Assembly: GCA_054601695.1 (NCBI GenBank)
Contig: BAAHQB010000007.1
Coordinates: 1,302,001 to 1,366,000, forward strand
Reading direction: 5' to 3'
Origin: Amorphochlora amoebiformis
Lineage: Eukaryota > Cercozoa > Chlorarachniophyceae
Length of the DNA stretch: 64,000 bases
In this document: positions 1-63,996 of the stretch, in pieces
Position numbering within the stretch: position 1 is the stretch's first letter
Layout of the letters: each line of letters starts with the position of its first letter
Position numbers and translations under genes: made by a program
Notes under the pieces: generated by a model
Told to the model about the DNA's origin: nothing
What the model saw: the letters and a program-made list of their open reading frames with translations, nothing else
Database searches by the model: none

Positions 1-105
1 TATATATATATATATATAAATTTAAATGTAGATGCATGTGTATGTACATATATGTGTATATATGTAATATATACACATATACATAACATATAATATATAA
101 TATAT

Positions 106-139
<34 letters not shown>

Positions 140-221
140 CAATGTATGCACATATATATATATATAATGTATATACACACATATATATATATATATATAT
201 ATAGAATATTAAAATATTCAC

Positions 222-8810
<8,589 letters not shown>

Positions 8811-9339
8811 CCTCCTATTTACACATAGAGGTTTACGAACCGACAGGAAACTTATAGTGGATTTGCAAAGGTGTGACCCGGTGTGAGGGGCTTGTGAGAG
8901 TAATGTATGGTGTGAGGCGATGTATTTTTGTCATGGGGAGTCAATCAATTTGGCGGGATCTACTCTGATGAAGAGGATGTATGTGGTCGCGTGAAAGGAA
9001 TACGACATTCCGAAGGTGGAATATGTATTGGCAATAGTGTGAGAATGTTAGTCATGTAGTGCGTGTGTTCGGAAACGGAAGCATGTGAACCATTAATCAA
9101 TGCAGCCCTCTCATGCATGCTGTAGACCTGATCATGTGACGTGCAAAGACCCATTCGCTACGGAGTTCTGTGTGATGCGGTCGTTGTACGCGTTTCTGAG
9201 CAGGCGCGCGCGTTGTGTGGCCGATCATCGGACATCTGTGGCTTTCCCGCGTCGTCATTGATGGAAAAAAGTATTGTAAATGAAACCGTCCTTTTTTTTC
9301 AATGAAACTGTCACTTCACTGGTTGTCACGTAGAGTGAC
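8811..9339. promoter_or_regulatory. intergenic island between divergent gene A and the 9340 ORF (putative bidirectional promoter)
   Basis: About 530 bp of unique, balanced-composition sequence without TA arrays, between the proposed minus-strand start at 8810 and the plus-strand ATG at 9340. A 64-residue minus ORF (9154-8960) lies inside but shows no splice or composition support. No core-promoter motif can be named with confidence; the call rests on position only. Confidence 0.3.
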
Positions 9340-9597
9340 ATGTCTTCCGACACTGAAACGGCGGCCGAAACGGCAAGAATGAATGTTCTGCCCATGGGTA
9401 TGACCTTTCAGTCGGGGACCGCTGGTTTGGAGTCATTAGGTATCCATATCGAGTATCCATTGGGGGTGGGTTTATTAAAGATGTGCAACGGATATGGACG
9501 TTTTCTGTCGAGGATTACTCATGTGTATAATTTACAAGCGGCAAGTTCGGTTAGGTGGGCCTTGGGGTGGGGTAGGTGGTTTACAGGTGTGATCTGA
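9340..9597 (+). CDS. 85-residue ORF, possible 5' exon(s) of the 10354-11127 gene
   Basis: ATG at 9340 opens 85 codons in a GC-balanced island. The first 20 residues (MSSDTETAAETAR...) look like a natural acidic N-terminus. Good donor-like sites lie inside at 9398 (G|GTATGA) and 9443 (G|GTATCC), both in phase 1, so the true coding part may be shorter. A chain through 9608-9631 and about 10155-10201 to an acceptor at 10305 would be phase-compatible with the large ORF downstream, but each link is weak. Alternatively this is a stand-alone short ORF or 5' leader. Confidence 0.3.
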   Translation: MSSDTETAAETARMNVLPMGMTFQSGTAGLESLGIHIEYPLGVGLLKMCNGYGRFLSRITHVYNLQAASSVRWALGWGRWFTGVI

Positions 9598-9706
9598 GAG
9601 TTAGATTTCTATGTTCGTGGATATCTGTAAAGGTCATATCGAAGCAATTGTGGAGATGCACTTATATATACATATATATACATATAGATATATATATATA
9701 TATGTG

Positions 9707-9758
<52 letters not shown>

Positions 9759-9825
9759 TATATATATATGTATATATAATTATATATGTATATAGTAATT
9801 ACATATATAATTAAATTTAATCATA

Positions 9826-9857
<32 letters not shown>

Positions 9858-9863
9858 TTATAT

Positions 9864-9898
<35 letters not shown>

Positions 9899-9919
9899 AT
9901 CATTTTTATTGTATATATA

Positions 9920-9972
<53 letters not shown>

Positions 9973-9978
9973 AAATTG

Positions 9979-10009
<31 letters not shown>

Positions 10010-10020
10010 GTATATATTAC

Positions 10021-10050
10021 CATGCTATTTGTTTTGCTGCTTTAACAACA
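10021..10050 (+). mobile_element. 3' end fragment of the SINE family
   Basis: About 30 bp ending in GCTGCTTTAACAACATATA match the 3' ends of the copies at 5817, 16291 and 60523, again fused to a TA tail. The head is missing, which is the usual pattern for a 5'-truncated retroposon. Confidence 0.5.
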
Positions 10051-10065
10051 TATACATATGTATAC

Positions 10066-10121
<56 letters not shown>

Positions 10122-10353
10122 ACACATATGTGTATGCTGCATGTGGAGAACTGAGTTCTCCAACAAAATTGAGGAACAATTAATTGGCTATGCGAAATTC
10201 CTAAGCGTCCTCTGTGCTTTACAATTCTTTAACAAATAGTATAAAGGATACTCTATCTTAAAGAATGGGAACATGTAAGGAGAATTTACGACTCACTGTT
10301 CGCAGTATACTGTGGATTGTGGAACTCGGGGAGGCGAAAAGGGCCAGCTACCA

Positions 10354-11127
10354 ATGATGCTGAACCGAAAGAAGTCTACCCGTCTCCGTCGAAGAAGAGC
10401 GGGCAGCGCTCTGCGACTGCCTCACATACACGGGAACAAAGTTGGAAGTGCTGCGATATCACGATTAGGGCGGAGTCTACCGGTCATTATCGTTCACGAA
10501 GAGGACAAGTCCAAACCCCAAGAGAAGGTGATTTCGTCTGTCAGCGGTCGAAGTATGTCACCCCATGGTACTGAGGATGGTAGGCATGCTAGATCGCTCT
10601 TCGCCAACTGGAAGCTGAAGTGCGTCGAACAATCTGAGTGCCTCAAGTACCCCTCGCTAAGCTCGACGAAGGATAATAGCAAAGCGAAGGATAAATCATC
10701 TCCACAGGCGGGGAATTCTGATGTTTTAAGTCAGCATGAGGTTGTAAGCCAGATCATGCCCTTCAGGGAGATTGATAATTTGGGAGTTCGGACAACCAAG
10801 GTGTCTTCATCTAATCCAGAAGGAAAACACAGGCCCAAGCGTGGTTCTGTCATTACAGTTCGTGGCGACAGGGAGGCTGATTATCTTAGAATGTCCAGGG
10901 ACACGAAGAATAGTCCATCCGACGATCCGGAGTTCTTACTTCGGTCGGGATTCTCCCTCCCAGAAGGAATTCTCACGGAAGATCTGTTCGAGACCTCTAC
11001 GGTGGGATCGACAGGCCGTAGGAGCTCGAGGTACTCACAATCTACGTTACATTCGAATTTTATCCTCCAGGAGATCGAAGATACGATCGAATTATCTGGG
11101 AAATCCAGCACGTCACAGCGCGGATAA
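10354..11127 (+). CDS. hypothetical basic, Ser-rich protein (single long exon)
   Basis: The longest non-repetitive ORF in the window: 257 codons plus stop from ATG 10354, open upstream in frame to 10279. If an acceptor at 10304-10305 (TTCGCAG) is used, the exon starts at 10306 and adds 16 residues. The N-terminus is strongly basic (STRLRRRRAG), followed by a Ser/Lys/Glu-rich, mostly polar chain with RSSRYSQST near the end; no transmembrane segment. It reads as a disordered, possibly nucleic-acid-binding or nuclear protein, but no family is recognised. It lies in a balanced-GC island and is followed by a CTAG-rich spacer. Being intronless it contrasts with its neighbours; it may be the last exon of a gene starting near 9340. 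Confidence 0.6.
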   Translation: MMLNRKKSTRLRRRRAGSALRLPHIHGNKVGSAAISRLGRSLPVIIVHEEDKSKPQEKVISSVSGRSMSPHGTEDGRHARSLFANWKLKCVEQSECLKYPSLSSTKDNSKAKDKSSPQAGNSDVLSQHEVVSQIMPFREIDNLGVRTTKVSSSNPEGKHRPKRGSVITVRGDREADYLRMSRDTKNSPSDDPEFLLRSGFSLPEGILTEDLFETSTVGSTGRRSSRYSQSTLHSNFILQEIEDTIELSGKSSTSQRG

Positions 11128-11979
11128 AGCTCCCGCGATCCACCCGAGAAGCCTCAGTCCTGAGGACGCGATGCCGGCTTATATCGAAAAGAAAGCAATG
11201 AGTCACTGCCAATGACGACCGACTTTGGATTCACGCCCGAGCTTAACGATACATGTTTGAGCTGTAGCTATGAGTCTATGACTACTGTACAGTACTCTAG
11301 TACTTAGTCTTATAGTTTTATTATACGCGTAGTATCATTGAACTGGATGATATAGATATACATTAGTATATAATGATTGCAAAACATTATGATATTACCG
11401 GCAATAGTCTAGATAGTCTAGATAGTGTAACGATACTAAACTAGCTAAAGCTAGTAAAGCGTACGAAAGTTAACGAAACCTCCTAGACCTCCTACCAGAG
11501 GTGTTGCAATTGCTAGATTACTAGATTAGTCAAAATGGGCATGCAAATTGTGCGCGCACTGTTGCGAATACTACATTCTGTATGCTCTCTGGACTAGATC
11601 TAGTAGATACTCTACTATCGGATACCATAGTAAATTTTGACGGTATTAATACATATGCAGCAATGTACAATGTGACATGTGTAGTAGATGTGCCGTTTGC
11701 ATCCGAAGTAGTACTAGTAGTAGGACGTACACAATACGTTAGACGTATTTATACCGTCTAGACTGTGCGTTATAATTAACTATACTAGAACGGGTAGATA
11801 CTACGGAGTAATTAACTAGCTAAGCTAACTACTTGCTTGAAGTTAACATTAACTCTAGATTGTCTAATAGATTCTAGTTCTAGTAGATTGTAGTCTAGAC
11901 AGCAGTGAATAATACTTGAGTCTCTTACCAGTCTTATGTCCAGCATCTAGATTAACATCTAGAACATCATAGATATGTA
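11128..11979. other. CTAG-rich unique intergenic spacer
   Basis: About 850 bp without TA arrays or convincing ORFs. CTAG tetramers (often TCTAGA or ACTAGT context) occur about 20 times between 11280 and 11960, against roughly three expected by chance. It lies 3' of the 10354-11127 ORF. A similar but weaker enrichment lies at 18218-18652, also between gene 3' ends. Confidence 0.7.
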
Positions 11980-12162
11980 CTATCTCTGGTACACACTACT
12001 GCCCAGTCTGCCCACAATATGGAGAGATCGTTCAGCATTTGCCCCATTGGTGGACGCATCCACGCGGGATATCGGTTTTAGAATTGCACTCGGGATGCTT
12101 CCGGGGTTCGTGACATAGCTGTACGCACTGAGCACAACCTTATGCGAGCCAAACGTGTCCAT
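11980..12162 (-). CDS. small hypothetical ORF, 60 aa
   Basis: ATG at 12162 opens 60 codons to a stop at 11980 on the minus strand, in unique sequence. The peptide (MDTFGSHKVV...GSSVYQR) has ordinary composition but no recognised motif and no matching exons elsewhere. It would be divergent from the glycosyltransferase-like gene that starts at 12359, with about 200 bp between. It could equally be chance in promoter DNA. Confidence 0.2.
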   Translation of the reverse strand: MDTFGSHKVVLSAYSYVTNPGSIPSAILKPISRVDASTNGANAERSLHIVGRLGSSVYQR

Positions 12163-12358
12163 CCATTCACGTCTTCGATTCGAAGAATCCACGCGTTTTT
12201 ATATTTTTGTTTTATTCATCGGCTCAATCAAGATTTCGGGCCGAAAGGCTGTTGACTGGGGCTGTTTGTGTGCGAATCCTCACGTGTTTGTTTCGCTCGA
12301 TTGGAAGATATCACTACTATTTCTTGCAATCATATTAATTTGAGCATTTTCAGTGCGA

Positions 12359-18217
<5,859 letters not shown>

Positions 18218-18652
18218 CGGCGGCATGAAATTTAACCTTTTTGTAAAATTAATTCATGACCACATTATCTAGATTAAATATATACTGGAAATATTACACC
18301 CGATAAGTAGGATAACTTAGTGTACACTGAGTTACTAGTATAAAGTAGCACTAGGACTTATCAGTATGATCGATATGACGGTCGCTCATTGAAGTTTCGT
18401 CTAATCTAGAAGAATTTGCACGTTCAAGATGTTTCTCCACCGGCACCAACTAGATGTATGTGTGTAATTTAATCAGTAGATTCAGACGCGCGGTCGCACG
18501 GTGTATGTGCTACACTAGATATATGAACTTATCAGTGCCATCCACACATTCTAGACAGTGCGATTTGAATTTGATTTGTACACTAACTATGGTCAATAAC
18601 TTGAACATTGGCTAGCAACTTGACATCTAGATCACTGAAGTTATTGTTCACC
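18218..18652. other. CTAG-enriched convergent intergenic spacer
   Basis: Lies between the stop of the plus-strand glycosyltransferase-like gene (18217) and the stop of minus-strand gene B (18653). It has no TA array and about seven CTAG tetramers in 435 bp. No terminator or polyadenylation signal can be singled out. The same composition appears at 11128-11979. Confidence 0.6.
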
Positions 18653-19086
18653 CTAGAACTGCGCAGTAAAGAGGGCTTGGATGTTTTGAAGTGCCTCTTT
18701 GTTACGCTTAACCTCTTCATCCCACTCCTGAGCGTATACAATTACAAACATGTGACTCAATTTATTAACCATTATATCATACGGTTCCCAGACTAAAATA
18801 CTGCACTTGATATATTTATACACGCACATATTTATATATACACACACACACATATATATATATATATTTATATTTATAATATGTGTTTATATATACATAT
18901 ATATATATATACATGTATATATATATATATATTATATATATGTATATAAATATGATATACATACACACTCCTATATATATATATATATTCACATACATAT
19001 ATATACATATACACACACACACATATATATATAAAAATATATATATATATATATATACATATATACACAAATACATGTATACATAC

Positions 19087-19121
<35 letters not shown>

Positions 19122-19160
19122 CATATATTGTATATATATGTATATATAACATACACACAT

Positions 19161-19206
<46 letters not shown>

Positions 19207-19500
19207 TATCTAAATATATATATACATACACACAGTATATAAATATACATGTATATGTATATATGAGTATATGTACATGTATATATATATATATTGTCAA
19301 TATATATATTTATATATATATATATATATATATATAGTATATATATATATATATTTATATACATATATACATATACATGTCTATGTATCTATATCCATAT
19401 CTAAATATATATATATATATACATATCAAAAATTAGAAATATGTATCTGTATCCATATCTACAATTTTAATATGTATTTACATATATATATATATATGTG

Positions 19501-19534
<34 letters not shown>

Positions 19535-19890
19535 TATAAACCATACATAGATATTTATACAACGATCTACACATATCTATGTATATAAAAATATATGTGT
19601 ATATATATATTACACATACACCGTTATAAAAATTATCTTCATACATTCTCAGATACATATATATAATCAAGTATTCATACATAAATAATCACCTTCTTGT
19701 ACGTGAGTTGCACCACAACTGTACCATCCAACGACCCTCCTACTTTCACTGGTATCTACAAACATGTAAAAACGTTTGTAACTTAAAAAAAATATTATGT
19801 TTTAAATATGCAGTATATTGTATATTCAGTGTATGTAATATAGGTATTTTCGCATACACATATACGCCATGTCCTTTGGGATCAGTATGA

Positions 19891-19946
<56 letters not shown>

Positions 19947-20071
19947 CGGTGTATATGTGGAATGTATAAAAATATATGCATATATGTAATGTACATATAA
20001 ATACATCTTTATATATATATATATTTATACATACAACATATTTCCATATATATATATGTACATATTTCCAC

Positions 20072-20104
<33 letters not shown>

Positions 20105-20153
20105 CCTCTATATATACACACATATACACATATGAATACATATACATATACAC

Positions 20154-20198
<45 letters not shown>

Positions 20199-20219
20199 TA
20201 TATATATATTATATATATA

Positions 20220-20258
<39 letters not shown>

Positions 20259-20521
20259 AATATATGTATTTAAATAATATATGATAGCGTGGATACATCG
20301 ATTGGATCCCCTAATTCCCAGATCTTTTGGTCGGCATTTACTTCCTTAATATCTGAACAAATACACATAAATATATATATCTATACGAACACACAAACGA
20401 ATTAAAATATGCTTTCATACGTATATTTTCATGTATATTTACTTTTATTATTTCTATACATGTGACATATATAAATATGTATGTACGCAATATATATATG
20501 TATATATTATATATATGTGTA

Positions 20522-20599
<78 letters not shown>

Positions 20600-21130
20600 A
20601 TATATATATATATATATATTTATACATATGTATATGTATATATATAGGGGAGAGATAGGTAGATGAGGAAGGGTGAGAAAGAGCATAACGTTTAAGATTA
20701 TATTTTTTATTATATACATATATATATATATATATTTTCCGTATATATATGTATATATATGTATATATTTATATATATGTATGTATGCATATATATATAT
20801 ATATATATATAAATATACATACATATATATATATATATATGTACGTATATTATATTATTATATTAATATATGCATGCATTTATATATATATATATATATA
20901 CATACATACATATACATAAATCTATAAATATATATATATATATATATACATATATGCATACATATTAGTATATACATATATATAAATATATATATACATG
21001 TATATATATATATAATATGTATTATATATATATATATATATATATATCTAAATATACCTATATTACATGTATGTCTGTACCTATATATATATATCATATA
21101 TGTAAATGCATACATTTATGTGTATGTTTA

Positions 21131-21168
<38 letters not shown>

Positions 21169-21280
21169 TATATATTATATATATATATTTATATATATAT
21201 TCATATATATATATATATATGTATATATAATAGTATATTTTTATACATGATTATATAATGGTATACATATATATGTATAT

Positions 21281-21333
<53 letters not shown>

Positions 21334-21662
21334 TACATACACATATACATATAAACATATATGTATACATGTGTGTGTGTTTCTAGTATATTTATATACG
21401 TAGTGTAAAACATGTTTGTATGGTACACATAAATCCGTACATATAGATAAATACATACGTACATATATATATATATGTATATATACATACATACATATAT
21501 ATTTACATATATAAATGTATATATATATATATATCCATATATATGTGAACATGAACATATATATCTGTATAATTTGTGTGTACATATTATGGGTGTCACC
21601 AGGCATAATATATATATATATATATATGTATGTACATATATATATATATATTTATACATATT

Positions 21663-21693
<31 letters not shown>

Positions 21694-21802
21694 CGTATAT
21701 ACATATACATATATATATATATATATGTAATAATATAAATATATATGTATATATGTACATTATGTACATGTAAATATATATACATATACATATATATAAA
21801 AA

Positions 21803-21854
<52 letters not shown>

Positions 21855-22143
21855 CATGTATGAATATATGTAATTACACCTTGTACTCCATTTGCGCAGA
21901 TATCTTCCCTAAATCCTTGCTTCCGGTATACCTGTATATATATATATGTATATGTGTATATACATTATATATTATATATATATTATATATATATATATAT
22001 ATATGTCTATATTTATATTCACATATATGTGCATCCAATTTGTGCGTGTATATATATATATATATATATGTATAAACACGACACACACAAAAAAACACCC
22101 ACATATACACACACATATATATATATATATACATACATATATA

Positions 22144-22174
<31 letters not shown>

Positions 22175-22902
22175 TACATATATATATATGTATATATATT
22201 ATATATATATATATATACGTATATATATATATGTGTATATGAAAATAATGTTCACATGTGCCTTTTAATATGCAAAAACCCTAACCCTAACCCTAACCCT
22301 AACCCTAACCCTAACCCTAACCCTAACCCTAACCCTAACTATTTATAAATTCTGTATGTAATATGTAATATACATATATTACGGGAGCGAGAGAGAGAGA
22401 GAGCATGAGCACGAGAGCAAGGTGGAGTGCGAGTTAGAGGGGCGAGCAAAGGGGACAGCGAGAGGGGGCGAGCAAGAGCATGAGAGAAAGAGAGAGAAGC
22501 GAGAGTGTGAACGAGACGGAGGGAGGGGAAAGAGTGAGCAGGCCAAGTGTACCGTAGCCTTGAGGCGAAAATTGGTGAGAGCCTTTGCGTATTCCAGCGT
22601 TATATGTGTCTTGAAAGGAAAGCTCGCTGTTTAGTTAAGATATATCAGATATGTATACATATCTCTAGGTTTATACATGTGAAAAGTATACACATACATA
22701 CAAACACATATGTGTATATGTATCTGTGTGCGTACATGTATATATGCATATATTATATATATATATATATGTATATGACATATACATTATTTTTTTATTT
22801 TCCACTTGTGAATGTAAATAGGTATATATATATATATATATATATAAACAAATCAAGATTTATGATACACATACATATATTGTATATAATACATACACAC
22901 AC

Positions 22903-22977
<75 letters not shown>

Positions 22978-23142
22978 TATTTGTATATAATAGAATTGGG
23001 CATAAATATAACATATAAATATGTATATATATATGCATATATATATATATATATATATGTACATATGAATATATAAAATTCATGTAAAATATAAACACGA
23101 ATATATATCCATGTACGTAATATACTTACATACACACATACA

Positions 23143-23185
<43 letters not shown>

Positions 23186-23522
23186 TATATAAATACATAA
23201 TCTATATATATATATACGTACGTATTTTACATATGAATAGTGTAGAAATGTACATAATTATACCAGTTCCTCCCTGACATTTGACAAATTTAGATGTCCA
23301 TGGGCCCCACCGACTTCTAGACTTTTTACCCGCCTTTTTTCTCTGATAGTGTACATATATGTATTTTTAGGATTTACATGTTCGTGTACATAAAGATATA
23401 TGATATGACGTCTATATACATATATGCAAACACGCTAAAAATGCTATGCAAACCAGATACATATGTATACATAAATATGTGCATATATATAAATACATAT
23501 ATACGTTATATATATGTATATA

Positions 23523-23583
<61 letters not shown>

Positions 23584-23636
23584 GTTGATATATTTCTACG
23601 TATACATACGCATGTATATTGTATATGTATATATAC

Positions 23637-23673
<37 letters not shown>

Positions 23674-24184
23674 TAGAAAGAGAGTTAGAGAGGAGAAAGA
23701 AAGACACTTAGAGCAGCAACAGTAAACACACACATACATACACACACACATACACAGGAGATGACATAAAGAGAAAGGGAGCAGAACTTCGGTGCTGGGA
23801 GACGTTTTGCTAAGGCTCCTCTTCGACTTGTGAGGAAGCGGGCTGCCAGCTCTTGAAACTCTAGGGCTATCGGTCTGTATTGAGCAATATTTCTATGTAT
23901 GTGCATTAATATATTTGTGTATATTAGTAATATTTATAGGAAGTAATAATTATATTGGATGTGTTTATATTACATGGTTCATACATAAATATTTATGTTT
24001 ATAGTACATATAGTATATTATATATATATATATATATAGAGGCATAACATGAAACCTTTCTCTTGGGGAATGCTGGAGGCTGAGACTGCTCTGGAGTTGC
24101 CTTGTTCTTGGGCTAAAGGTATGCATACGTATTTAAGTATAAATGTTTAAAATGTACATGTTTTGTGCGTTATATATACATATC

Positions 24185-24223
<39 letters not shown>

Positions 24224-24297
24224 TAATATGTACATGCATGATAAATAGTTACCATTGCCTCCTTCTCATCTTTGGACAGCGACGGGTTGACGGCCTC

Positions 24298-24336
<39 letters not shown>

Positions 24337-24560
24337 CATATATTATATGATACAAAACCGAATTATTCTCCAATTTCATAAACATTAATGCACACACATG
24401 CCCAATATAAATATATTATACAAGTATGTACAGATATTATTGAGATATATGTATATATATATATATATAGTTATATATATATATTTATATGTAATACATA
24501 AATGTAATATACACATATATACATTTTTTTATTCTATATATATACATGTATTTATTTATG

Positions 24561-24601
<41 letters not shown>

Positions 24602-24715
24602 AAACAAAATATACATGTATAAATGATATAAATATGTATGTATATCTAGATACATATTGAATACTTTTGTTTCTTCCGCAGATTTGGGTGATTTTGGCTT
24701 GACAATTTCCCGCAT
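18653..24715 (-). CDS. gene B: Lys/Ser-rich protein with a conserved-looking C-terminal domain (10 exons, 211 aa)
   Basis: Exons 24721-24665 (ATG at 24715), 24294-24253, 24112-24056, 23874-23788, 23342-23264, 22626-22553, 21931-21880, 20352-20297, 19755-19693 and 18727-18653 (TAG) all join in phase. Residues 1 to about 100 are rich in K, P and S ([31 protein letters not shown]) and look disordered. From about residue 115 the chain becomes beta-rich: [46 protein letters not shown]. It ends in a short charged helix, EWDEEVKRN...FTAQF. The alternating hydrophobic strands recall a C2-like sandwich, but I cannot assign a family. A possible extra upstream exon lies at 25472-25431. One intron contains a perfect telomeric repeat array. 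Confidence 0.6.
22279..22339. repeat. perfect (CCCTAA)10 interstitial telomeric array
   Basis: Ten uninterrupted CCCTAA units, the cleanest telomere-type array in the window, flanked by TA-rich sequence with coding exons on both sides. It lies in an intron of gene B, where the sense strand reads TTAGGG, so this is not a chromosome end. Confidence 0.95.
22381..22550. repeat. GA-rich low-complexity tract
   Basis: Purine-rich (GAGAGC, GAGCAAG) on the plus strand; on the gene B sense strand it is a CT-rich tract just downstream of the donor at 22552. The apparent 70-residue Glu/Arg/Lys ORF on the plus strand is a by-product of this composition. Confidence 0.8.
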
Positions 24716-24857
24716 CGATAACTATATATTTTTTACACACATATACACACATATCTATATTAACACTTTTTACATATATATATACATACATATATACATA
24801 TACACACCCATACACACACATTATATATACATACACATAATACATATATACATATAC

Positions 24858-24974
<117 letters not shown>

Positions 24975-25097
24975 CTATATTTCTATACATTAGAAATATT
25001 ACATGGAAAAATACACACACATATATAGATAACAAATGTACATACTGTATATATATATATATGTATAAATAAGACATATATAATACATATATCTATG

Positions 25098-25134
<37 letters not shown>

Positions 25135-25219
25135 TATGTAAATAAACATACATTATATATATGTTTTTATATATTCTTTATATATTCTATTCTATTATAT
25201 ATATATATATTATCTATAT

Positions 25220-25281
<62 letters not shown>

Positions 25282-25317
25282 TTATACATGTATATATGCA
25301 TATACATAATAAACATA

Positions 25318-25350
<33 letters not shown>

Positions 25351-25430
25351 GTACAAATGCATGTATCATAAAATTATATAATACATATATATATATATAT
25401 ATATATCTACGTGATATCAACAGTATGTAC

Positions 25431-25472
25431 CACGATCTTTAGCTTACAATCATCAGCTATCCCGCTTATTGA
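25431..25472 (-). CDS. isolated candidate exon upstream of gene B
   Basis: A 42-bp island with acceptor CTACAG and donor GTG|GTACAT, phase 0 to 0, encoding [14 protein letters not shown]. Its phase fits the exon at 24721-24665, but no start exon was found between it and the end of gene C at 25876. It could be a coding exon of gene B with a missed first exon, or part of the 5' UTR. Confidence 0.3.
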
Positions 25473-25480
25473 CTGTAGTT

Positions 25481-25512
<32 letters not shown>

Positions 25513-25819
25513 GATATATGTGTGTAAATATATATATGTACATATATATATATATAATGAGTATTTAAGATATTTAAACAACAAACATTTATGCATACAT
25601 AAATACATACATACATACATATATATATATATAAATATAAGTATATATTCACGTTTTCGTATACATGTAAGCATATATCTTATTACATATATATAAATAT
25701 ACATTATGTATATGTATGTGTGTATGTACATATAAGAAACATATTTGTGTAAAAAATATATATATACATATGTATACAGAATGTATATATGCATGTATAT
25801 CTGTGTATGTGTGTATATA

Positions 25820-30425
<4,606 letters not shown>

Positions 30426-30532
30426 TGCCGTAAACTTATATATATATATATATACATATATACATATATATCTATATATCTATATATATATATACATATA
30501 CATCTTCACATTGTAATATATATAGGTATGTA

Positions 30533-37982
<7,450 letters not shown>

Positions 37983-38135
37983 ACATGAAAAAATAAATAC
38001 TTATATATATATATATATATATATATTCAAAAATGAAAATATACTAAGAGTAACAGCAATAAGAATAACAATAATAAAAATTCTAATAACAAGAATTATT
38101 AACACATTTACATGAATACTTACATATATATATGC

Positions 38136-38186
<51 letters not shown>

Positions 38187-38289
38187 CGCATACTTATGTG
38201 TATCCCATGCCTCTATATATATATATACACATAAATATATATATATATATATATATATGTTTACGTATATATATATATATTACATATAT

Positions 38290-38394
<105 letters not shown>

Positions 38395-38396
38395 TG

Positions 38397-38430
<34 letters not shown>

Positions 38431-38471
38431 TAAAAAAATGTATATATGTATGTATTTATATACATATTTAT

Positions 38472-38524
<53 letters not shown>

Positions 38525-38546
38525 TATTATATATATATATATATAC

Positions 38547-50134
<11,588 letters not shown>

Positions 50135-50172
50135 TTCCTATGTATTAGATAATATTTACATCGAACATACAA

Positions 50173-50223
<51 letters not shown>

Positions 50224-50250
50224 GTATATATAATATATATGTTACATATG

Positions 50251-50284
<34 letters not shown>

Positions 50285-50314
50285 ATATATATTTACATAA
50301 TATATATATACAAC

Positions 50315-50360
<46 letters not shown>

Positions 50361-50414
50361 ATGTGTGTGTGTTTAAATGTGAATATGTACACTTTGGAAT
50401 ATTGTAGGGATGGG

Positions 50415-53336
<2,922 letters not shown>

Positions 53337-53912
53337 AATCTTAGTTTATCTGCTCACCTGCGATAGTTTTGATCAGGGTTTCAAATCCCAAGTGCAGGTA
53401 GGCAGAAATTCTATTCATTGATTTAGGTTTGGCCCGGGGAGGAGAAATGCAGAAGAATACAAGCCGAAACAGCATCGGCCGTGAAAAAAGATGTTGGAAG
53501 GAAGACATCTCGAGTAAAAAATGACCAGTTTTACATCTAGTTTTTGGTTTTTGGACAAGGGGCAATCAAGGAGAGTGAGAAATACGCGTCGCAAGAGGAA
53601 GACAGATATAGGAGGACGAGATTCGAATGGCATATTTCATGGCCAAATCGCACGAATTTCGAATTGCAAGGACTCCAAACGAAAGTCTATGTTCGTGAGT
53701 TGTAAGTAAACGGCTTTATATTACCGAATGCTTACTTGAGGTCGAAGTATCGGCCAAAAAGAGGGCGACGGACAAGCAAAAGCGACACGTCGGAATCTAG
53801 GAGTATGTGACAGTGCTCTCAGTCACGATCGCCATGAAAACGCCGGCTAATAACGGTCAGTAACGATAGGCTTAAATTTATTCTCTCGGGATCCAGACAC
53901 GTGTACACAGCA
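53337..53912. promoter_or_regulatory. intergenic island between divergent genes F and G
   Basis: 576 bp of unique, balanced-composition DNA between the proposed minus start at 53336 and the plus start at 53913. A minus ORF inside (from about 53508, MSSFQHLFSRPMLFR...) ends at a textbook donor, CAG|GTGAGC at 53360, and could be an alternative first exon; its phase does not fit gene F. Otherwise probable bidirectional promoter by position. Confidence 0.35.
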
Positions 53913-63739
<9,827 letters not shown>

Positions 63740-63804
63740 GTAATATTACACATATACAAACACACACATATATATATATATCTGTATATATATGTATATA
63801 TATG

Positions 63805-63835
<31 letters not shown>

Positions 63836-63902
63836 TTACATATATGTATATATATATATGTATGTATATATTATATATATGTATATATATATATATATAT
63901 AC

Positions 63903-63947
63903 GGTCTGCTATAAAACCACCGAAAGGTTCAATATCAAATTTCATAC
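63903..63947 (-). CDS. isolated candidate minus-strand exon at the right edge
   Basis: A 45-bp island with acceptor ATTATAG and donor C|GTATAT encodes [14 protein letters not shown] in an open minus frame. The plus strand has no AG before this island that would make it a gene G exon. It may start a minus gene coming from the right, or be non-coding. Confidence 0.25.

Positions 63948-63996
<49 letters not shown>

Noticed and set aside
8960-9154. 64-codon minus-strand ORF
   Set aside because: No supporting start context or splice connection; lies in the probable promoter island between gene A and the 9340 ORF.
22279-22339. True chromosome end
   Set aside because: Only ten units, with coding exons of the same gene on both sides.
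22422-22634. Glu/Arg/Lys-rich 70-residue plus ORF
   Set aside because: Low-complexity GA tract within a gene B intron and the antisense of exon 22626-22553.
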